The notes beneath the pieces were generated by a model that worked only from the letters and a program-made list of their open reading frames with translations, made no database searches and was not told where the DNA came from. The position numbers and the translations under genes were made by a program. Below are positions 1 through 4,981 of a DNA stretch of 5,890 nt, piece after piece; the stretch's first letter is position 1, and every line of letters starts with the position of its first letter. The DNA comes from CAUZFZ01 sp964431285 (GTDB taxonomy: Bacteria > Planctomycetota > Planctomycetia > Planctomycetales > Planctomycetaceae), in the NCBI GenBank assembly GCA_964431285.1, contig CAYSJO010000272.1, forward strand, positions 1 through 5,890. The letters run 5' to 3'.

Positions 1-128
1 AAGTCCAGTCCCGCGCCACGCCCTGGGCCGAAGAACGCAACAAAGCCCAGACCGGAGTGGACTGGCAGTTCACGACTGCCAAAGCCAGAACAAAACTCAA
101 ACGCCTCTACCCGAAAATTGAGACCTGA
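1..128 (+). CDS. IS630-family transposase, C-terminal fragment (5' part lies outside the window)
   Basis: Reading from base 3 gives about 41 residues ending in TGA at 126-128. The tail contains WAEERNK, then VDWQFTTAKAR and KLKRLYP. This is the characteristic C-terminus of IS630/Tc1-mariner-type DDE transposases, whose family consensus near the end is close to DWQFTT.DAR.KLKRLYP. The catalytic DDE residues lie upstream of the window, so whether the element is intact cannot be judged. These transposases cut and paste DNA into TA dinucleotides. A TA occurs at 137-138, just after the stop, but I could not establish the element's terminal repeat without the left end. It reads toward the SDR gene and its stop lies 126 bp before that gene's start. 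The family call is good; the boundary of the insertion sequence is unknown. Confidence 0.85.
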   Translation, partial: VQSRATPWAEERNKAQTGVDWQFTTAKARTKLKRLYPKIET

Positions 129-129
129 C

Positions 130-147
130 GGTCCACTAGGATGGACC
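130..147. repeat. Short hairpin just after the transposase stop
   Basis: GGTCCA at 130-135 and TGGACC at 142-147 form a perfect 6-bp inverted repeat around a 6-base loop, starting two bases after the transposase stop. It could be part of the insertion sequence end or a weak transcription stop. No T-run follows, so a classical intrinsic terminator is unlikely. The rest of 148-240 shows no gene and no promoter I would defend. Confidence 0.4.
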
Positions 148-254
148 AGGCACTACGGCAGTCCGCATCACGCAGGGGTGAGACTCCTACACTTGCCTGA
201 CAGTGGCTACGATCTGTCCTTCTCGTCCCGGGCCGCTTTGAAGGGAGACTCAGC

Positions 255-1016
255 GTGTCGGAATTCGCCAGCCTTGAAGGCTCGCGGGCTGTTGTGACTG
301 GTTCATCTAGCGGGATCGGGCGGGCAATCGCTCTGGAACTCGCCCAGGCAGGTGCGGATGTCGTTGTCCATTGTCATCAGTCTCTGACTCAGGTCCAGGA
401 ATTCGCTGGCGACATTCGGTCGCTCGGTCGCGAAGCAGCCGTTGTTCAGGGCGACATCCGCTCCGACAAACTCGACTCACTGGTCGAATCCGCGTGGCGG
501 TCATTCGGTGACGTGGACATCTGGGTCAACAATGCCGGGGTCGAACTGCTGACCAGTGACCACGCACAGCTTTCCTATGGTGACAAACTTGGCCAGTTGC
601 TGGACGGAGACGTGCGGGCGACCGTGCTGCTGTCGAAGCTGGTTGGAGAGCGAATGACACAGGCCGGCCGCGGTTGCCTGCTGAATATCGGATGGGATCA
701 GGCCGACCGCGGCATGGAAGGCGACAGTGCCGAGCTGTTTTCTGCCGCGAAAAACGCCATTATGGGATTCACGCGGTCGCTGGCCCTGACCCTGGCTCCC
801 AGTGTCCGAGTCAACTGCATCGCTCCGGGCTGGATCCGAACGGCCTGGGGACAGCAGGCCAGTAACGTCTGGCAGGAACGCGTGCTGGACGAAACACCGA
901 TTGGACGCTGGGGAACAGCGGACGATGTGGCCCGACTGGCACGCTTTCTGGTCAGTCCGGAAGCGGCCTACATCACTGGTCAGGTCATCAACTGCAACGG
1001 TGGTGCGATTCGCTGA
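255..1016 (+). CDS. SDR-family (FabG-like) protein with a degenerate catalytic tetrad
   Basis: This 253-residue protein has the length and fold signature of a classical short-chain dehydrogenase/reductase. The GTG start at 255 is supported by AAGGGAG at 241-247, 7 bases upstream. The Rossmann nucleotide-binding motif TGSSSGIG (15-22) is intact, as are D67 (family Asp of the adenine pocket), NNAG (92-95), the IAPGWIRT stretch after the active site (189-196), and the C-terminal ITGQVINCNGG (240-250). The active site is not canonical. The YxxxK motif reads FSAAK (162-166), so the catalytic Tyr is Phe. The Ser region reads LNIGWDQA (143-150) with no Ser. The catalytic Asn position aligns to D119. 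Only K166 remains. Nucleotide binding is therefore plausible, but ordinary ketoacyl reduction is doubtful. It is followed 27 bp later by an ACP-like gene, so the two are probably cotranscribed. The SDR fold is near certain; substrate and activity are unknown. Confidence 0.92.
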   Translation: MSEFASLEGSRAVVTGSSSGIGRAIALELAQAGADVVVHCHQSLTQVQEFAGDIRSLGREAAVVQGDIRSDKLDSLVESAWRSFGDVDIWVNNAGVELLTSDHAQLSYGDKLGQLLDGDVRATVLLSKLVGERMTQAGRGCLLNIGWDQADRGMEGDSAELFSAAKNAIMGFTRSLALTLAPSVRVNCIAPGWIRTAWGQQASNVWQERVLDETPIGRWGTADDVARLARFLVSPEAAYITGQVINCNGGAIR

Positions 1017-1043
1017 ACTGAGACATTGCCGGAGATTCACACT

Positions 1044-1325
1044 ATGGAATACATCCTTCTGGCTTCAGCACTCGTCATCCCGATCGTGATGTACCTGCTG
1101 TCTCTCTTCACCTGGCAGGAGTCCCCAACAGGAATTGTCTGTCGGGATGTTGCAGGCGGCGACAGCCGTTACGTCAGCGACGAAGATTTCCTTGCAGCCT
1201 GCTCACCGGGCGTCTGTCCTGAAGACGCACTCAAAGTCCGAAAGATCATTTCCGAGCAACTCTGCTTTCCCGAACATGCGATCCACCCCAGTCATCGGTT
1301 GGTCGAGGACCTCGGCGCTGACTGA
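1044..1325 (+). CDS. Membrane-anchored acyl-carrier-protein-like protein, truncated at the phosphopantetheine site
   Basis: This 93-residue ORF starts at ATG 1044, with GGAG at 1031-1034 (9-base spacing). A TTG six codons upstream is a less likely start. Residues about 3-23 are a hydrophobic membrane segment (ILLASALVIPIVMYLLSLF). A linker follows, then SDEDFL (45-50) and an amphipathic segment ALKVRKIISEQL (62-73), I80-H81-P82 and LVEDLGAD (86-93). The last part matches helix I and the loop before helix II of acyl carrier proteins, where the family continues DLGADSLD and the Ser carries 4'-phosphopantetheine. Here TGA stands exactly at that Ser codon, and helices II-IV are absent. As it stands the protein cannot be a functional carrier. 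It may be a pseudogene broken by frameshift or deletion, or a short non-carrier protein. The gene follows the SDR gene by 27 bp on the same strand, and a repeat-rich stretch begins right after it. The ACP resemblance rests on about 35 residues, so confidence is moderate. Confidence 0.62.
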   Translation: MEYILLASALVIPIVMYLLSLFTWQESPTGIVCRDVAGGDSRYVSDEDFLAACSPGVCPEDALKVRKIISEQLCFPEHAIHPSHRLVEDLGAD

Positions 1326-1380
1326 ATATTTGCCGCCCGCTGACGCATCTTGATGTCGGGTGTTTGGGAACCGCGATAGC

Positions 1381-1400
1381 CCTGGGGTGCAAACCCCAGG
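1381..1400. repeat. Perfect 8-bp hairpin with a GCAA (GNRA) tetraloop
   Basis: CCTGGGGT (1381-1388) and ACCCCAGG (1393-1400) pair perfectly around GCAA. As RNA this would be a very stable GC-rich stem capped by a GNRA tetraloop. No T-run follows, so it does not look like a Rho-independent terminator. It is more like an intergenic REP-type repeat unit or part of a structured transcript. Confidence 0.75.
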
Positions 1401-1420
1401 TATTCAGATGCTCGAATCGT

Positions 1421-1484
1421 CTGAGCTGCGAAGCAGCGGCGTGAGTTTACTGTGCAACTCTCATGGCGCCGCTTCGCGGCTCAG
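1421..1484. repeat. Long imperfect palindrome (25-bp arms, 14-base loop)
   Basis: Arm 1421-1445 pairs with arm 1460-1484 without bulges. I count 21 Watson-Crick pairs, 2 G-T pairs (1427/1478, 1441/1464) and 2 mismatches (1435/1470, 1439/1466). The core unit is GCGAAGC against GCTTCGC. This is far beyond chance for a 64-base stretch. It resembles a REP-like or MITE-like palindrome, or the stem of a structured RNA. It could also slow transcription coming from the SDR/ACP side. Confidence 0.8.
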
Positions 1485-1529
1485 GCTGGGCAACACCACG
1501 TTTCCTAGTGTTGGCACACCAGGCTGTCG

Positions 1530-1551
1530 CATGCCGTCGCTTCGCGACTGA
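1530..1551 (+). repeat. Third copy of the palindrome unit, itself a small hairpin
   Basis: Bases 1530-1551 match 1462-1483 at 18 of 22 positions in direct orientation, so they also resemble the inverted arm at 1421-1445. Within the copy, GTCGC (1536-1540) and GCGAC (1544-1548) form a 5-bp stem. The heptamer CAGGCTG also recurs at 1482-1488 and 1520-1526, which suggests a repeated module rather than an isolated hairpin. Confidence 0.6.
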
Positions 1552-1670
1552 AAACGCACAGCATCGAAACTGATGCGTCGGGTTGCGAAGTGCATCTCTG
1601 ACTCAGGACACTCGCCGCCGACCCGATTTTATCGAACGCCCAAAACAACGAACACCCGAGGACCGCCATC

Positions 1671-3227
1671 GTGTCGCTGTCGACAACCGAGTCCATTCTG
1701 GCTCTCCATCCAGAAGACAACATTGCCATCGTCACGTCAGCTCTTCTGGAAGGAGCTCCGATTCGTGCTGATGGTGATGTCCGCGCTCTGGACGACGTTC
1801 CGTTCGGCCACAAGATCGCGACACGTGCAATTGCGTCCGGTGAACCAATCCGCAAGTTCGGTCAAGTAATTGGATTCGCCACGGAGCCAATCGAGCCGGG
1901 CCAATGGGTGCACACGCAGAACGTGACGCCCGGCGAACTGAGTCTCGACTACGCATTTGCATCAGAGATTCCCGCCGATCCGGAACGACTGGCAGCCCGC
2001 ACGTTCATGGGCATTCGCCGAACGGATGGTAGGGTGGCGGCTCGGAACTACATCGGCATCATCAGTACGGTTAACTGCTCGGCGACCAGTTCCAAGTACG
2101 TCGCTGCGAATTTTGACCAGTCGATCCTGGATGCGTATCCGAATATCGACGGTGTTATCGCGCTGACTCACAAGGGTGGATGCGCATTCGATTATGGGGG
2201 CGAAGAACACGAACGCCTGGCCCGTACGCTGGCGGGCTTTGCAAAGCACCCGAATATCGCTGCGTATGTTGTCCTGGGGCTGGGTTGTGAGACCGCTCAG
2301 GCCAGCTTCCTGACGGACAAACACGATCTGGTGCAACTGCGCATGCCGGGAGAAGATTCCCAGGCCGAGCCGCAACCGCTGGTCATGAACATTCAGGATG
2401 TTGGTGGCGTGCGCAAGACGGTGGAGCGTGCAACCGGCGTCATTCGTGAGATGCTTCCCGAGGTCAATGCTATCGAGCGAGTCCCCGTACCGGTGTCAGA
2501 GATCATGCTCGGTTGCGAGTGTGGTGGGAGCGATGGCAACAGTGGGATCACGGCCAACCCGGCGGTGGGCATCGCCAGCGATCTTCTGGTCGCGCATGGT
2601 GCGACGTCGATCCTGGCTGAAACGCCTGAGATTTGCGGCGGTGAGCACCTGCTGACGCGGCGAGCCGTCTCGCGCGAAGTCGGACAGAAACTCATCGACC
2701 TGATCGACTGGTGGAAGGATTACGCAGCGAAGTTTGGCGGCACGATCGACAACAATCCTTCCGTCGGCAACAAGCAGGGCGGACTGACGACTATCTATGA
2801 GAAGTCACTTGGCGCGATCGCCAAAGGCGGCAGTACGGCTTTGAACGGTGTGTACGACTTCGCGGCACCGATCGATCGCAAGGGCTTTGTGATCATGGAC
2901 TCGCCAGGCTTCGACGCGATCTCGGTCACCGGCATGGTCGCCAGCGGTGCCAATGTGGTGGTCTTCACCACGGGCCGAGGAAGCTGCTTCGGATGCAAAC
3001 CCGTACCGACGATTAAGATCTCCTCGAACACGCCCATGTACGATCACATGATCGACGACATGGACATCAACGCCGGAAAAATCCTCGAAGGCGCGTCCGT
3101 CGAAGAGGTCGGGCAGGAGATCTTCGAGAAGATCGTCGCGGTTGCCAGCGGTGAGAAAACGAAGAGCGAAGCGCAGGGTATCGGCGATGAGGAATTCTCC
3201 CCCTGGGTCGTTGGCCCCATCCTTTGA
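1671..3227 (+). CDS. uxaA: UxaA/GarD-family sugar-acid dehydratase (probable altronate dehydratase)
   Basis: This 518-residue protein is full length for the family. It starts at GTG 1671, with GAGGA at 1658-1662. Residues about 14-85 form the SAF domain, with FGHKIA (45-50), GEPIRKFGQVIG (57-68) and WVHTQN (79-84). The central domain begins at FMGIRRTDGRVAARNYIG (112-129) and contains TVNCSAT (133-139) and GLGCET (203-208). The C-terminal domain holds GCECGGSDGNSGITANPA (281-298), ETPEICGGEHLLTRRA (317-332), NKQGGLTTIYEKSLG (367-381) and FTTGRGSCFGCKP (432-444). The family removes water from D-altronate, giving 2-keto-3-deoxygluconate in hexuronate breakdown; close relatives act on galactarate. 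It is a metal-dependent cytoplasmic enzyme. The C-terminus (EEFSPWVVGPIL) is more like altronate than E. coli galactarate dehydratases, but substrate assignment is inference. An ACS-family transporter two genes away supports a sugar-acid role. The gene ends 3 bp before the convergent VOC gene. Confidence 0.92.
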   Translation: MSLSTTESILALHPEDNIAIVTSALLEGAPIRADGDVRALDDVPFGHKIATRAIASGEPIRKFGQVIGFATEPIEPGQWVHTQNVTPGELSLDYAFASEIPADPERLAARTFMGIRRTDGRVAARNYIGIISTVNCSATSSKYVAANFDQSILDAYPNIDGVIALTHKGGCAFDYGGEEHERLARTLAGFAKHPNIAAYVVLGLGCETAQASFLTDKHDLVQLRMPGEDSQAEPQPLVMNIQDVGGVRKTVERATGVIREMLPEVNAIERVPVPVSEIMLGCECGGSDGNSGITANPAVGIASDLLVAHGATSILAETPEICGGEHLLTRRAVSREVGQKLIDLIDWWKDYAAKFGGTIDNNPSVGNKQGGLTTIYEKSLGAIAKGGSTALNGVYDFAAPIDRKGFVIMDSPGFDAISVTGMVASGANVVVFTTGRGSCFGCKPVPTIKISSNTPMYDHMIDDMDINAGKILEGASVEEVGQEIFEKIVAVASGEKTKSEAQGIGDEEFSPWVVGPIL

Positions 3228-3230
3228 CGC

Positions 3231-3578
3231 TCACTCGGTGGACACGCCGTCGAATTCTGATTCGCCAGTGAACTCCATGAATTCGTACACGGCACCGTCG
3301 ATACTGACGAAGACAACACGCAGATTGTCCATCGCCTGAAACGGGCCCAACAGCACTTCACGTCCCGCCATTTCCGGCTCAAGCTGTGGAACCTTGAACG
3401 CGATATGCGGGAGATCGCGGACTGGCCCGGTCACCGGAGTGTCGGGTTCGAAGCGCAGGTACTCGATACGGTAGGGGTGATCGTTCGGGTTGGTCACGTG
3501 GACCTTCGTCGCTTCGACGTAAATCTCGTCCGGCTGAGGATCGTCGGTGATGACACCTACGTGATGAAACTGTCGCAT
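3231..3578 (-). CDS. VOC-superfamily (glyoxalase/dioxygenase-like) metalloprotein
   Basis: This 115-residue cytoplasmic protein has the pattern of two beta-alpha-beta modules of the vicinal oxygen chelate fold. The four usual metal-ligand positions can be placed: H6 in FHHVGV (4-9), E39 in RIEYL (37-41), H58 in LPHIAF (56-61) and E99 in VYEFME (97-102). The metal site therefore looks complete, and an active enzyme (isomerase/epimerase, lyase or dioxygenase type) is plausible; the reaction cannot be told from sequence. Two ATGs are adjacent (3581 and 3578). I chose 3578 because GGGAG (bases 3586-3590, read on the minus strand) lies 7 bases away, against 4 for the other. The frame stays open upstream to 3752, but that part is Arg-rich, overlaps the transporter and looks non-coding. 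The gene is divergent from the transporter and convergent with the dehydratase, which hints at a shared sugar-acid role. Confidence 0.82.
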   Translation of the reverse strand: MRQFHHVGVITDDPQPDEIYVEATKVHVTNPNDHPYRIEYLRFEPDTPVTGPVRDLPHIAFKVPQLEPEMAGREVLLGPFQAMDNLRVVFVSIDGAVYEFMEFTGESEFDGVSTE

Positions 3579-3673
3579 CATCGATCTCCCTGCAAGCGGT
3601 TGCGAATGCCGTCGTCGTATTCGGATACTGCCGCGATCCGCCCACGAACGTTTTTTTAAAGAACGGTCTGCGT
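3579..3673. promoter_or_regulatory. Divergent promoter region between VOC and MFS genes, with candidate operator
   Basis: Both genes must be read outward from these 95 bases. CGAATGC (3603-3609) and GTATTCG (3617-3623) form an inverted repeat with one mismatch and a 7-base spacer, a size typical of a dimeric repressor site. Overlapping it on the plus strand are TTGCGA (3600-3605) and GATACT (3624-3629), 18 bases apart, each matching 4 of 6 bases of the sigma-70 -35 and -10 boxes. If used, this promoter would put the transcript start about 38 bases before the transporter TTG and under control of the inverted repeat. A T7A3 tract lies at 3651-3660. No regulator gene is in the window. The site calls are tentative. 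Confidence 0.3.
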
Positions 3674-4981
3674 TTGATCGCCGAAACTCCGAACCTCCGC
3701 AACCGACCGTCTCGTGTACGATGGTTGATCTTCGTGATGGCCTGCCTGGCAAGCGGCATCAACTATCTGCACCGTTACTCATGGGGTGCCGTTCGTCCGT
3801 ATCTGCAGAAGGAATACGGTCTGACCGACGGGCAGTGTGGCTGGCTCGACTCGGCATTTAATCTGACGTACTTTCTGGGTCAATTTCCCGGTGGCCTGGC
3901 CGGAGATGCGCTCGGCCCGCGAGTCGTCATTCCCGCTGTCGCCGTACTCTGGTCGCTGGTGGTGGCTGCCCCGGGATTCGTCGTCAGTTTTCGCGATCTC
4001 TACATCGTTCGATTGTTGTTTGGAGCAACACAGGCGCCGGCGTATCCCAATCTTGGCAAGGTGACCCAAAGCTGGTTTCCGCTTTCGGTCCGGACCTCAA
4101 TCCAGGGCTCGGTCTCTTCCTTTTCGGGTCGCGCCGGTGCCGCGCTGGCGCCGGTGGTCGTCGCATCTCTTCTGATCGGAAAGATGGGGCTGACCTGGCA
4201 GAGTGCTCTGTGGTCAGTCGCGATTCTGGGATTCGTCTTTGCTGCGGTGTTCTGGCTGCTGTTTCGGGATCGACCGGCGCAACATCCGTGGACGAATCCG
4301 GCGGAAGTCAAGCTGATCGAAAGTGGTGAGGCGACAGCAACCGACAAGAGCCAGGTGCGTTTTCAATGGACGCGAGCCAATCGTCTGAATCTGGGCGTGT
4401 TCTGCTCGGCGTCATTCTGCAGTACGTTCGCCGACAACCTGTTCGTTTTCTGGATGCCGACGTTCCTGGCCCTTGAGAAGGGATTCGATCCGGTCAGCAT
4501 GGGGATGTACGCCAGCCTGCCGTTGCTGGGTGGCGCGATTGGCGGACTGTTTGGCGGATTTCTGAATGATGCACTGATTCGTTTCACCGGCAACCGACGA
4601 CTTGCACGCAGCCTCGTAGCTTGTACGGGCAAGATCATCGCGGCGATTCTGATCGGTGTCAGCCTGATGCCCGACGACGGTCGACTGGTGATGGTCGTGC
4701 TCTTCTTCTGCAAGTTCTTCAGCGACTGGAGCCAACCCACCTGGTGGGGCACGGTGACCGACATTGGAGGTCCCGCGGCCGGGCGAGTCTTTGGGATGGT
4801 TAACACCGTGGGCTCGATGGGCGCCTTCGCGGCCGGACCGGCGATGGGCTATGTGAAGCAGTATTTCGGCTGGTCGGCGCTGTTCACGTTCGTGGGAGCC
4901 GTCTACATCCTGACCGCGATCTTCTGGGGATGCGTCAACTGCACGCGGAAACTGGTCGTTGTGGAATCAGACGAGTCATGA
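3674..4981 (+). CDS. MFS transporter, anion:cation symporter (ACS) family, probable sugar-acid uptake
   Basis: This 435-residue inner-membrane protein is the usual size for ACS permeases (hexuronate, galactonate, phthalate-type), with about 12 hydrophobic segments and a charged central loop near 198-230 (from RDRPAQHPW). Segment 1 (about 16-34) runs into HRYSWGAVRPYLQKEYGL (33-50), typical of the family's first loop. MFS motif A is at GGLAGDALGPR (73-83). RLLFGATQAPAYPN and the following WFPLSVR match the ACS signature on segment 4 and after it. These transporters bring in organic anions with protons or Na+. With an altronate/galactarate-type dehydratase nearby, a hexuronate or aldarate is the likely cargo, but the substrate is inference. 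The TTG start at 3674 has only a weak AAAGAA-like site upstream. No ATG, GTG or TTG precedes it in frame back to the VOC start, and later starts would cut segment 1. The stop overlaps the convergent selD stop within TCATGA. Confidence 0.9.
   Translation: MIAETPNLRNRPSRVRWLIFVMACLASGINYLHRYSWGAVRPYLQKEYGLTDGQCGWLDSAFNLTYFLGQFPGGLAGDALGPRVVIPAVAVLWSLVVAAPGFVVSFRDLYIVRLLFGATQAPAYPNLGKVTQSWFPLSVRTSIQGSVSSFSGRAGAALAPVVVASLLIGKMGLTWQSALWSVAILGFVFAAVFWLLFRDRPAQHPWTNPAEVKLIESGEATATDKSQVRFQWTRANRLNLGVFCSASFCSTFADNLFVFWMPTFLALEKGFDPVSMGMYASLPLLGGAIGGLFGGFLNDALIRFTGNRRLARSLVACTGKIIAAILIGVSLMPDDGRLVMVVLFFCKFFSDWSQPTWWGTVTDIGGPAAGRVFGMVNTVGSMGAFAAGPAMGYVKQYFGWSALFTFVGAVYILTAIFWGCVNCTRKLVVVESDES

Larger units (their letters stand above)
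1326..1670. other. 345-bp intergenic stretch with palindromic repeats, no supported gene
   Basis: The stretch lies between the truncated ACP-like ORF and the dehydratase. Short ORFs on both strands here look like no known protein and have no convincing ribosome binding sites. An 8-bp inverted repeat (GACGCATC at 1342-1349, GATGCGTC at 1572-1579) brackets a 238-bp block that contains all the hairpins listed separately. The dehydratase ribosome binding site GAGGA is at 1658-1662, 8 bases before its GTG. I see no convincing sigma-70 promoter for the dehydratase, though one must lie here or further upstream. Confidence 0.6.

Noticed and set aside
180..251. GAGACTC direct repeat at 180-186 and 245-251 as a regulatory site before the SDR gene
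   Set aside because: A 7-base repeat in this length is expected by chance, and the second copy overlaps the ribosome binding region.
501..1040. Long minus-strand ORF (179 codons) opposite the SDR gene
   Set aside because: It is antisense to a well-supported gene, resembles no family, and has low-complexity Arg/Ser/Gln-rich composition typical of shadow frames.
1323..1343. TGA at the carrier-protein Ser codon read as selenocysteine, suggested by selD nearby
   Set aside because: Only five codons follow before another stop, and they show no ACP homology. The bases after the TGA give only a weak interrupted stem, not a convincing bacterial SECIS hairpin.
1381..1484. Rho-independent terminator for the SDR/ACP unit, or a CRISPR array
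   Set aside because: No T-run follows either hairpin, and the repeats lack regular spacing and unique spacers. Transcription may still be slowed here, but neither label is supported.
1505..1855. Minus-strand ORF of 116 codons across the repeat stretch and the dehydratase start
   Set aside because: Half of it is antisense to the dehydratase and the rest covers a palindromic repeat. It has no domain similarity.
1962..2695. Minus-strand ORFs of 137 and 100 codons opposite the dehydratase gene
   Set aside because: They are antisense shadows of a strongly conserved coding frame and have no recognisable domain.
3579..3752. N-terminal extension of the VOC protein by 58 residues
   Set aside because: The extension is Arg/Ser-rich, overlaps the transporter gene and would consume the shared promoter region. 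VOC homology begins at MRQFHHVGV, with a good ribosome binding site just before it.
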